In this document: one piece after another, positions 53,312 through 60,913 of the stretch
Layout: the number at the start of each line of letters is the position of its first letter
How positions within the stretch are numbered: the stretch's first letter is position 1
DNA from: an uncultured Acetatifactor sp.
GTDB taxonomy: Bacteria > Bacillota > Clostridia > Lachnospirales > Lachnospiraceae
Length of the DNA: 64,000 nucleotides
Direction: 5' to 3'
NCBI GenBank assembly: GCA_944384205.1
Contig: CALWSL010000007.1
Span: 82,533 to 146,532 of the forward strand
Translations under genes and position numbers: made by a program
The notes under the pieces: generated by a model
What the model was told of the DNA's origin: nothing
Database searches by the model: none
Seen by the model: only the letters and a program-made list of their open reading frames with translations

Positions 53312-54049
53312 TTAGTAAATAAATATGGATTTTACCGTTACTTTTCCTCTTGTGTTAACGTGTACAAGCTGCATTCCTGAAGGCAGCCAAGACAGGTGTG
53401 GCGTCACAGCCATACCGTTTACTACAATACTTTTTTTGATTGAATAGAGACGGGTATCCGTGGAATGCAAATGCCCGCAAAGTATCAGCCTGATTTTTCC
53501 GCTGTTTACAATTTCCATTAATCTATCCTGATTTTTGATGACCTCCGGCTGGTGGTGCATCAGCAGAACACCATAGCTTTTTTTGTCAATGGTATTTATA
53601 AGGTCAATACTGTTTTGCGGAATAACTGCCTGATCGAAAAAGGTCAGGGAAGTCTCCGTGCAGGTATTGATTGTTTGAAAAGAAAAACGCGGATGTTTAT
53701 CGCAGTCCGTATGTGAGGGAAGGATATCAAACTGCTTAAGGAAATTTTCATAATGGGTAAATGAAGAATGGGCATTTCCGCAATCGGCATCATGGTTGCC
53801 GGGGCAGAGCAGAAGGAACTCTCTTTTTATGGAAAGAACAGCAGTCAACTGCATCAGGTAGTTATGCGCCTGCGCAAACTCACTTTCCAACCCATGACAG
53901 GTGATATCCCCCGTGGCGGCAAGGGCATCTATGGAATATCTCTCATTGAGGTTTCGTGCAAGTGAAATAATTTTATTCCATTTGTCTGCAACGTGGTTGT
54001 AATCATCTTCTGTGGAAAAGTGCAGGTCTGTAAGATGTAGTATGTTCAT
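53312..54049 (-). CDS. Calcineurin-like metallophosphoesterase
   Basis: A 245-residue phosphoesterase. The five metal blocks are visible: HLTDLHFS, AATGDITCHG, CPGNHDADCG, LLMHHQP and LCGHLHSTD. The fold matches 3',5'-cAMP phosphodiesterase and glycerophosphodiesterase relatives. It reads into the UgpB-like gene 112 bp downstream on the same strand, so cleavage of an imported phosphodiester is a fair guess. No signal peptide, so it is cytoplasmic. Confidence 0.85.
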   Translation of the reverse strand: MNILHLTDLHFSTEDDYNHVADKWNKIISLARNLNERYSIDALAATGDITCHGLESEFAQAHNYLMQLTAVLSIKREFLLLCPGNHDADCGNAHSSFTHYENFLKQFDILPSHTDCDKHPRFSFQTINTCTETSLTFFDQAVIPQNSIDLINTIDKKSYGVLLMHHQPEVIKNQDRLMEIVNSGKIRLILCGHLHSTDTRLYSIKKSIVVNGMAVTPHLSWLPSGMQLVHVNTRGKVTVKSIFIY

Positions 54050-54355
54050 AAATAATAATATCCCCTTTCATTACCCTGTCAGTATAAAAAAGTGGGAGAT
54101 ATGTTTCTATCAATTTTGAGTAAAATATTGTAAGATTTGAGTAAAAGGAGTTGGAGAGTTTATTTTGATTCTGCGAAGATTTATGATATACTTACTTTTA
54201 TAAGCTTATAGTCGAGGAGGCGAAGAGATTGTTCCCCATGCAATCAGAAGATGGGCGGTATTTTGGAAAATGAAGTTATTGTGGATGGGGCTGTAGAACA
54301 GAGGGGTTGGAGTAATTTAACGGAAAAATGAAATTCATATAAGGGGGAGCTATAG

Positions 54356-54672
54356 ATGAAAAATTTAATAAGGTTGACGGATTACACATCAGAGGATATT
54401 TATGAAATCTTCAATATTGCAGACGAGGTTACACAGGGAAAATATACGGATATTCTGAGTGGAAAAAGTGTCGTTTTTTTCAAAATTGTCAGGTGACAAA
54501 AGCCATTATGGAGCGTGCAAATGAAGGCGCTGTTTTAAATCCCTGTCCACCATTTTATCGGGGAGAAGAGGTTTCTGAGGATACAATAGAATCTAAGTAT
54601 TTTGTGGGATATGAATTTAAGAAATGCTTGTTGGAGGTTCAGCAGGCGGTTATGATATACCTGAACTCATAA
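54356..54672 (+). pseudogene. Ornithine/aspartate carbamoyltransferase-family remnant
   Basis: The ATG at 54356 (GGGGGAG site) opens a 46-codon frame reading LIRLTDYTSEDIYEIFNIAD and LSGKSVVFF, the N-terminal start of a carbamoyltransferase up to the carbamoyl-phosphate motif. A second frame to 54672 reads AVLNPCPPFYRGEEVSEDTI and FVGYEFKKCLLEVQQAVMIY, the C-terminus of the same family. About 200 middle residues and the frame are lost. This is a deleted gene scar. The 300 bp before it hold no other recognisable gene. Confidence 0.7.
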
Positions 54673-54719
54673 AGATATAATCGATGTATAGTATAATAAA
54701 AAATTGGAGAGACAAACCA

Positions 54720-55232
54720 ATGATTATTCTGATTTCAGGAGCCTCACACACAGGAAAAACCTTGCTGGCTCAAAAACTGCTGGAAAAATACAAATATCCA
54801 TACCTGTCCATTGACCATTTAAAAATGGGGCTTATCAGGAGTGGCAATATAGAACTGACACCGGAGGATGATGAAGAGCTGGTACCCTGTCTTTGGTCTA
54901 TTGTTAAGGAAATTGTCAAAACAGCCATTGAAAACAATCAAAATCTGATAATAGAAGGCTGCTATATTCCATATGACTGGAAAAGGGACTTTGATGCTGA
55001 CTATCTGGAAGACATTCAGTATTTTTGTCTTGTCATGACGCGAGCGTATATTGAAAAGCATTTTTCAGACATTCAGAAATATGCAAATGCAATTGAGAAA
55101 AGGCTTGATGATTCTCCCTGCACGGCAGAGTGGCTGATTTGGGAAAATGAGGAGACTTTGCGGATGTGCAAAAAGTATGGCTGCAATTACATTCTGATAG
55201 AGGATGAATATAACGTAGAGATTGATTTATAG
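54720..55232 (+). CDS. P-loop nucleoside/phosphoglycerate kinase-like protein
   Basis: A 170-residue P-loop NTPase. Walker A is SGASHTGKTLLAQKLLEKY. Then YLSIDHLKMGLIRSG and NLIIEGCYIPYDW resemble small-molecule kinases (adenylate kinase, 2-phosphoglycerate kinase, zeta-toxin groups). No lid domain. The ATG at 54720 has GGAGAG upstream; the frame from 54684 has none. No antitoxin-like partner is adjacent, so a toxin role is unlikely. Substrate unknown. Confidence 0.68.
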   Translation: MIILISGASHTGKTLLAQKLLEKYKYPYLSIDHLKMGLIRSGNIELTPEDDEELVPCLWSIVKEIVKTAIENNQNLIIEGCYIPYDWKRDFDADYLEDIQYFCLVMTRAYIEKHFSDIQKYANAIEKRLDDSPCTAEWLIWENEETLRMCKKYGCNYILIEDEYNVEIDL

Positions 55233-55270
55233 GAAGAATGGCAGTAAAGCTTGGTCTTAGGGGAAAAAGT

Positions 55271-55726
55271 ATGTACATAGAAACAGAGAGATTAGTGATT
55301 CGCAGTTTAGAGTTGACGGATGAAAAGGCATATGTGGAAATGGCTTCGGACGGAACTCTGACTGAGATATTCGGGGATTGCGGAGAGTGTGATAAGTGGA
55401 TGAAGGACTGGCTTGCGGAAGCCATATCGCTGGATAAAGGAAATAATCCCAGCAGAGAGTATCTGGCGTATGCAGTTTTGGAAAAGAAGAGTAACATTGT
55501 GGTTGGTTCTGTAGGCTGTTCGTTTTATGAAGTTATGCTTCCCTTTTCCATAGAGGTATTATGTTTTGACGCGCGGGATAGGAGGAGAGATGTTAACAAG
55601 TATTGCATTGATTCTGTTATCAGGACTGCTTTTGGGAAGCCTTTTTTCCAAAATAAAGCTGCCAAGCTTGCTGGGAATGATTCTTGTAGGAATTATTTTG
55701 GGTCCGTATGCCCTGAATGTGATTGA
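55271..55726 (+). pseudogene. GNAT acetyltransferase, truncated at the C-terminus
   Basis: The ATG at 55271 has AGGGG upstream. Residues 1-85 look like a RimJ-type GNAT domain (MYIETERLVIRSLELTDEKA, then YAVLEKKSNIVVGSVGCSFY). The acetyl-CoA loop (R/QxxGxG/A) that should follow is missing; the frame continues into unrelated residues that overlap the antiporter gene (from 55590). It is therefore a 3'-deleted gene whose frame happens to stay open. The deletion point is near 55535-55560. Confidence 0.65.
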
Positions 55727-56768
55727 TGAATCCATTTTAAACATATCGGCGGAACTAAGACAGATTGCATTAGTGATTATTCTGACAAGAGCGGGATTGT
55801 CGCTGGATATTACGGATTTGAAAAAGGTGGGAAGACCGGCGGTGCTGATGTGCTTTGTTCCTGCGTGCGTGGAAATACTGGGTACTATCATTCTCGCGCC
55901 GTTATTGCTGGGAATAACAGTTTTAGAAGCGGCTATTACAGGGAGCGTGATTGCTGCAGTATCACCCGCAGTTGTCGTGCCCAGAATGATACGTCTCATT
56001 GAGGAGGGATACGGGAAAAAGAACGGTATCCCACAGTTGATATTGGCAGGGGCATCGGTGGATGATGTTTTTGTGATTGTGGTATTTACCGCATTGACCT
56101 CCTTAGCTTCCACAGGAACGGTATCGGTGGTAAGCTTCCTGCAAATCCCCGTCTCGATTCTGTTGGGAATTCTGATAGGAGCAAGTGTAGGTCAGCTTCT
56201 TGTGTGGTTTTTTAAACGGTTTCACATGAGAGATTCCGTTAAGATTTTAATGATTCTCAGCATTTCGTTTTTGCTGTTGGAATTACAGAACCGATTAGAA
56301 GAGATTGTACCGATTTCCGGACTATTGGCGATTATGAGTGTGGGCATGGTAATCAAACAAAGCTATGGCGCACTGGCGGTAAGATTATCAGGCAAATACA
56401 ATAAGCTGTGGGTGGCAGCGGAAATATTTTTATTTGTTTTGGTGGGAGCAACTGTAGATTTAAAATATGCGCTGGCAGCAGGAGCTTTTGCAATTTTGCT
56501 GGTAATTGGCGCTCTGATTTTCCGGATGCTGGGCGTGGTGTTGTCGTTGGTAAAAACAAAGCTGACAAAGAAGGAAAGAATATTCTGCATGGTGGCATAT
56601 ACACCGAAGGCTACGGTACAGGCAGCTATCGGCTCCATTCCGCTTTCCATGGGGCTGCCCTGCGGGCAGATTGTTTTGACGGTTGCAGTTCTGTCAATTC
56701 TGATAACCGCGCCGTTTGGGGCAATCTGTATTGATAATCTTTATAAAAAATTGTTGGAGAAGGGATAA
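55590..56768 (+). CDS. Cation:proton antiporter (CPA family)
   Basis: A 392-residue membrane protein with about eleven to twelve hydrophobic segments. SLFSKIKLPSLLGMILVGII is the typical entrance, ALVIILTRAGLSLDI the Na+/H+ exchanger helix, and VDDVFVIVVFTAL holds the paired Asp of the ion path. ATG at 55590 has AGGAGG just upstream. It lies in the 3' end of the broken GNAT gene, so that deletion brought it close. It probably moves Na+ or K+ out against protons. Confidence 0.88.
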   Translation: MLTSIALILLSGLLLGSLFSKIKLPSLLGMILVGIILGPYALNVIDESILNISAELRQIALVIILTRAGLSLDITDLKKVGRPAVLMCFVPACVEILGTIILAPLLLGITVLEAAITGSVIAAVSPAVVVPRMIRLIEEGYGKKNGIPQLILAGASVDDVFVIVVFTALTSLASTGTVSVVSFLQIPVSILLGILIGASVGQLLVWFFKRFHMRDSVKILMILSISFLLLELQNRLEEIVPISGLLAIMSVGMVIKQSYGALAVRLSGKYNKLWVAAEIFLFVLVGATVDLKYALAAGAFAILLVIGALIFRMLGVVLSLVKTKLTKKERIFCMVAYTPKATVQAAIGSIPLSMGLPCGQIVLTVAVLSILITAPFGAICIDNLYKKLLEKG

Positions 56769-56784
56769 ATTTTCACACAGACGC

Positions 56785-56815
56785 TTGACCTTGCCGTTAC
56801 GTCAAGGTGTACGGT
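56785..56815 (+). promoter_or_regulatory. MerR-type promoter with 19-bp spacer
   Basis: TTGACC (56785-56790) and TACGGT (56810-56815) are separated by 19 bp. Arms ACCTTG (56788-56793) and CAAGGT (56803-56808) form a dyad. The core CGTTACGTCA equals that at the promoter of the MerR/TipAS gene at 10749-10779. Confidence 0.8.
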
Positions 56816-56839
56816 AAAGAAAAAAGGAGGCATACAGCT

Positions 56840-58033
56840 ATGAAGTACACGGCGGGAGAGCTGGCAAAAAAATTAGGAGTATCAGGAAGGACCATCCGGT
56901 TTTACGATGAAAAAAGATTACTGACCCCATGCGAGTATTCGGAGGCGGGCTATCGCATTTATAACGATGAAAGCGCGGAACGTCTGCAGAAAATCATTAT
57001 GCTGAGATTCATGGATTTTTCTCTGGAGCAAATCAGTGAAATGATGCAGGAAGAGGATTTTGATGTAAGAAAATCACTGCAGGAGCAGGAAAATCTGTTG
57101 TTGGAGAAAAAGGAGCATATTGAGAGGATTTTAGAGGCGGTTCGCAAGACCAGGCAGGCTTCCGATGAGGAATTGTGGGACAATATGTTCAGAATTATTG
57201 ACATTACCAAGGAGCGGGAAGATGTCATCCGGCAATACAGAAGTGATGATAACCTTAAAAAGCGTATTTCCATTCATGATTACAGCACCTCAGAAGTGGG
57301 CTTTTATGAATGGATGTTTGAAAAAATTGCTTTGACTTCCGGTCTGAAGGTGCTGGATATCGGGTGCGGCAACGCAGCCTTTTGGGGGCATATGGCAGAG
57401 AAACTTCCGGAGAGAATGGAGATACATCTGGTGGATTACTCTGACGGGATGCTTGCCAGCGCTAAGAGTACAGTCTATAATATTCAAAAGAAATATCCGG
57501 AAAAGGGACTGAAATTTGTATTTGAAAAAAGGGATGCGACAAGCTTTTCTTACCCGGTGGCGGGATTTGACCGTATTATGGCAAATCACATGTTGTATTA
57601 TATTAATAAAGAAAGCCGGCTTGATTTGTACCAAAAGATAAATGATTTGTTAGCTGAAAACGGAAGATTTTCATGCAGTCTGATTGGAAAAAAGCATCTG
57701 AATGAGCTGCATGAGTTGATTCGGGAGTACTATCCCGATATTAAAATTCCGTCGGATTCCTTTGACATCTGGCTTGAGACTGCCAAAGAAGAATTACGCA
57801 ATTTCTTTACAGTGGTTCAGGTGGAGGAGCAGGAGAACGATTTGCTGGTTCCTGAAGAGGAACTGGTATTTGATTATGTTTCTTCCTATTCAACACAGGC
57901 AATGGAACTTGTCAGTAAGGACAAAGAGCAGTTTTTAGACCGGGTGAGGACAGAGAAAAATGAAGAGGGATATATGTATATCCATAAATCGACGGGTATT
58001 GTGGTGTGCGGGAAAGAGAGACGGGGAAAATAA
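56840..58033 (+). CDS. MerR regulator fused to a SAM-dependent methyltransferase
   Basis: A 397-residue fusion. Residues 1-70 are the MerR domain (YTAGELAKKLGVSGRTIRFY, then DEKRLLTPCEYSEAGYRIYN), followed by a coiled coil to about residue 120. Residues about 150-330 are a class I methyltransferase: LKVLDIGCGNAAFWGHMAEK (motif I), VDYSDGMLASAKS and DRIMANHMLYYI. GGAGG precedes the ATG. The methyltransferase may be an effector-binding domain or a resistance enzyme. Autoregulation is likely from its promoter. Fusion of this type is found in Clostridia. Confidence 0.88.
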   Translation: MKYTAGELAKKLGVSGRTIRFYDEKRLLTPCEYSEAGYRIYNDESAERLQKIIMLRFMDFSLEQISEMMQEEDFDVRKSLQEQENLLLEKKEHIERILEAVRKTRQASDEELWDNMFRIIDITKEREDVIRQYRSDDNLKKRISIHDYSTSEVGFYEWMFEKIALTSGLKVLDIGCGNAAFWGHMAEKLPERMEIHLVDYSDGMLASAKSTVYNIQKKYPEKGLKFVFEKRDATSFSYPVAGFDRIMANHMLYYINKESRLDLYQKINDLLAENGRFSCSLIGKKHLNELHELIREYYPDIKIPSDSFDIWLETAKEELRNFFTVVQVEEQENDLLVPEEELVFDYVSSYSTQAMELVSKDKEQFLDRVRTEKNEEGYMYIHKSTGIVVCGKERRGK

Positions 58034-58095
58034 TGACCTTTGGTGCAACCTTTCTCAAGACAATTATTTTTGGGATTGATACGAGGTAGTGAGAA

Positions 58096-58482
58096 ATGAA
58101 TGAACTATGGGAAAAGCTATATAATTGTGCGATGGAGGTAATAAATCCACATGAGATTTCCTCTAATATCTATGTAGGCAGTGTTGCGGCTGCCATCTTG
58201 ACAAAAAAAGGGAATATATATACAGGGGTGTGCATTGATACCAGTTGTTCTTTGGGGATGTGCGCAGAACGAAATGCGTTGTCTACCATGATTACGCACG
58301 GTGAAAAAGAAGTTGACAAAGTTTTGGCTGTCTATCAGGATGGAAATATTATGGCGCCCTGTGGTGCATGCAGAGAATTTATGATGCAGCTTGGCGAAGG
58401 TGCAGGAGATATTGAAATAATGCTGGATAATAACGGAAAGGTTAAAAAACTGGCAGAGTTAATGCCGGAGTATCCATATTAG
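58096..58482 (+). CDS. Cytidine deaminase family protein
   Basis: A 128-residue zinc deaminase. The metal and catalytic motifs are CAERNAL (Cys with the proton-shuttling Glu) and PCGACREF. VGSVAAAILTKKGNIYTGVC is a family strand. Length fits single-domain cytidine deaminase; the short N-terminus also resembles blasticidin S deaminase. GAGG lies before the ATG. It is followed by an uncharacterised gene 11 bp on. It may be salvage or drug-resistance related. Confidence 0.85.
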   Translation: MNELWEKLYNCAMEVINPHEISSNIYVGSVAAAILTKKGNIYTGVCIDTSCSLGMCAERNALSTMITHGEKEVDKVLAVYQDGNIMAPCGACREFMMQLGEGAGDIEIMLDNNGKVKKLAELMPEYPY

Positions 58483-58502
58483 ATGAAAGAACGGTGGATG
58501 TT

Positions 58503-59156
58503 ATGAGAAGAAAAAGCGCCCGCGGTGTATCCATAATTGGTGGTGCAGACGGACCGACCAGTGTTTTTATTGCTGGAAAATCGAAGAAGATTCCTCTAAA
58601 AGAGAGAATAAAGAGATTCTTTTATAGAAGGAAACGGAGAAAAATCGAAAAAACCATCACGGCAAACCCTCATACCCTGGAGGAGGTAATCCGATATTTG
58701 CAGGATACCTATGATGCGGTAGAAGTGTCAAAGGATTCCCATGCCTATTTGGAAGAGTATGAAAGTTTAAAGGAATCTCTTATTCTCCGGCATAAGCCGG
58801 AGCTGCTGGGGGATATGGCGGAGTTAAAGGCTCCCACAGAAACGGAGTTTCAATCGTTAAAGGAATTTTGGAAGCAGATGGAACTTCGCAGCAGGAAAGC
58901 ACAGAGCGTTCCTGCGGAGCTGTTCCCGATGGATTTTCATCTCTACCGGATAAAGGTGCCGGATGCAGGAGAAATGCGCTTTAGCATTGAAACTATCTGG
59001 AAGGTATTCGGCGGTTCATACAGCGGCAGCAAAAAAGGAATGAAGGAGCTTCATCGCATTTCCAAAGACATTTATTTGTACTATGGGGTGACGGAGGAAG
59101 ATATTCGGGAGAAGTCACATAGATATTCTGCACTTGTAACGGAACTGAGTATATAG
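58503..59156 (+). CDS. Uncharacterised protein with a sodium-pump decarboxylase-like N-terminal motif
   Basis: A 217-residue basic, soluble protein. At the start it has GVSIIGGADGPTSVFIAGK, which resembles the IIGGADGPT signature of the beta subunit of Na+-translocating decarboxylases, but no membrane helices follow. The rest (HTLEEVIRYLQDTYDAVEV, a helical middle, and a C-terminal WKVFGGSYSGSKKGMKELH) has no domain that I recognise. I chose the ATG at 58503 with GGTGG five bases upstream; GTG at 58494 is also in frame. It follows the cytidine deaminase gene. No function can be given. Confidence 0.6.
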   Translation: MRRKSARGVSIIGGADGPTSVFIAGKSKKIPLKERIKRFFYRRKRRKIEKTITANPHTLEEVIRYLQDTYDAVEVSKDSHAYLEEYESLKESLILRHKPELLGDMAELKAPTETEFQSLKEFWKQMELRSRKAQSVPAELFPMDFHLYRIKVPDAGEMRFSIETIWKVFGGSYSGSKKGMKELHRISKDIYLYYGVTEEDIREKSHRYSALVTELSI

Positions 59157-59214
59157 TATAAATAAAAAATGATATCGATATATTAATTACAATAAAAAGT
59201 TGGAGTTAGAAGAT

Positions 59215-59628
59215 ATGCAGGGATATAATTTGATAGCGGTTTTTAATGAAACAGAAGATAGTTGGCTGATGTGCAGGCGGAGAAAGGACCCCTATATGGG
59301 TTTGTCTAATCTTGTGGGTGGAAAAATCGAGGAAAATGAAGATGGTCTGGAGGCTGCTTACCGGGAACTGGAGGAGGAAACTGCAATTACCAGAGAGGAT
59401 ATTCTGCTGACACATTTGATGGATTTTACGTATCCTTTGGATGACTGTTATGTGGAGGTGTATGCAGGAAAGCTGCATAACGCTGTAGCTGTAAATGGAA
59501 ATGAAAATGAGCTATACTGGTCTTCGCTGGAATATAATTTCTTTGACTCCGCTCTGTATGCTGGGGAGGGCAATATCGGACATATTCTGGAGCATATTAT
59601 TCTCGCGAAGGAGCGGGTGCTTTTATAG
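59215..59628 (+). CDS. Nudix hydrolase
   Basis: A 137-residue Nudix protein. The Nudix box is GGKIEENEDGLEAAYRELEE followed by ETAI, where Ala replaces the usual Gly near the end. The RE..EE metal ligands are kept. YNLIAVFNETEDSWLMCRRR is the N-terminal strand. It would cleave a nucleoside diphosphate-linked compound. The ATG at 59215 has GGAG upstream; a TTG at 59200 is less likely. Single gene. Confidence 0.87.
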   Translation: MQGYNLIAVFNETEDSWLMCRRRKDPYMGLSNLVGGKIEENEDGLEAAYRELEEETAITREDILLTHLMDFTYPLDDCYVEVYAGKLHNAVAVNGNENELYWSSLEYNFFDSALYAGEGNIGHILEHIILAKERVLL

Positions 59629-59708
59629 CGAATCGGATTTTACATTTGGCAGATAATAGTTTATAATAATTGCATCAAATACAAAACAAATTGAAAAGGG
59701 AGCAACTT

Positions 59709-60419
59709 ATGTCTTATCAGGTTGGATTTTGTGATGATGAAATATATCAGATAAAAGTAAATAATCTATTATTAAAAGAGTTGGCCGCAAAGAATGGGTA
59801 TGATTTTGAATGCCATGGGTTTCAGTCAGGAAAGCAGTTACGTAATTATTTGACATCCCACCATTTGGATCTTTTGTTTTTGGATATTGATTTAGGTGAT
59901 GAAACGGGGATAGAAATAGCGGCATGGGTTGCCCGGAATTACCCTCATATTATCACTATTTTTGTGACAGGGCATAGAGAATTTGCAGAGGAAGCTTTTG
60001 AAGTAGAAGCTTTGGGATATTTGGTAAAGCCTTATGATATCAAAAAGATGGAAAATGTGCTGAAGAAGGCACTGAACCTGTTAGAGAAGAAACCTGTGGA
60101 AGAGCCGAAGGCAGAAATTGTTATCACAGATGAGAATATAAAAAAGAAAATAAATTGTCCGGATATTCTTTATATACAACGGCAGCAGTCAAAGAGTATT
60201 ATCATGACCCGGCAGAAAGAATATCAGGTATACGAAACGATTACTTCTCTTTGCGGACGATTAGATGATTCCTTTATTCGTGTGAATCAGGGAGAAGTTG
60301 TGAACTGTAATATGATAAAAGAGATAAAAGGAAATATTGTATTTTTAAAAAACGGAAAGGAAATGTCGATAGGCAGAACCTATCGCAAAGAAGTGTTGGC
60401 GAAGTATTTTGGAAAATAG
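59709..60419 (+). CDS. LytTR family response regulator
   Basis: A 236-residue two-component regulator. The receiver (residues 1-125) has the phosphorylated Asp in LLFLDIDLGDETGIEIA, the acidic pair in GFCDDEIYQI and the Lys in YLVKPYDIKK. The C-terminal LytTR DNA-binding domain spans about 150-236 (IKGNIVFLKNGKEMSIGRTY, then RKEVLAKYF). GGGAG lies before the ATG. No histidine kinase gene is seen next to it. It lies before an AgrB-like fragment and exporters, so it may control them. Confidence 0.9.
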   Translation: MSYQVGFCDDEIYQIKVNNLLLKELAAKNGYDFECHGFQSGKQLRNYLTSHHLDLLFLDIDLGDETGIEIAAWVARNYPHIITIFVTGHREFAEEAFEVEALGYLVKPYDIKKMENVLKKALNLLEKKPVEEPKAEIVITDENIKKKINCPDILYIQRQQSKSIIMTRQKEYQVYETITSLCGRLDDSFIRVNQGEVVNCNMIKEIKGNIVFLKNGKEMSIGRTYRKEVLAKYFGK

Positions 60420-60646
60420 TATAGAAAAAAGTGTTGTTGTACAAAGTCTTAACATCTGTATGACAGCACTTTTTATTTTACAAACAAATAATAATAAAAA
60501 TACGACAGAAAAACAAGATGATAAATAGCAGAATGTAAAATAAAGCGGATTAAAAGTAATATAGAGGTGAAAGATTGGAGTGAGATGCGTTTTTGATTAT
60601 ACTAAGCATATCAAATGAAACATAAAGCAACAAAACGGAGGACAAC

Positions 60647-60913
60647 ATGAAGATATTTAGAAGAATTGCAGAAAAGATGATTGCAATAGCTGATATGAAT
60701 TTGTCAGAATCAGAGAATCAGAAATGCAGAGAAGGATTGACGGTATTATTTGCAATAATTGCAAACCTTCTAATAGTTTTATTAATTGGAATTGTAACAG
60801 GAACGTGGAAGCTGGTGCTTGCGCTTATGACATTTTTAATTAGTATAAGATGGTTTATAAGAACTTTAAATGGTGTTAGAAGGGATATGGATTTCCATGA
60901 TAAAAATAAATAA
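60647..60913 (+). CDS. Short AgrB-like membrane protein
   Basis: An 88-residue protein with two hydrophobic helices (LTVLFAIIANLLIVLLIGIV and LVLALMTFLISIRWFIRTL). The stretch ESENQKCREGLTVLFAIIANL looks like the start of AgrB, the peptidase that makes autoinducing peptides, but AgrB is near 190-200 residues and its catalytic His and Cys are absent here. It could be a truncated remnant or a minimal relative. CGGAGG lies before the ATG. It overlaps the ABC transporter gene by 17 bases. Confidence 0.5.
   Translation: MKIFRRIAEKMIAIADMNLSESENQKCREGLTVLFAIIANLLIVLLIGIVTGTWKLVLALMTFLISIRWFIRTLNGVRRDMDFHDKNK

Noticed and set aside
54720-55232. Zeta-type toxin
   Set aside because: P-loop features agree only in part and there is no antitoxin-like gene beside it.
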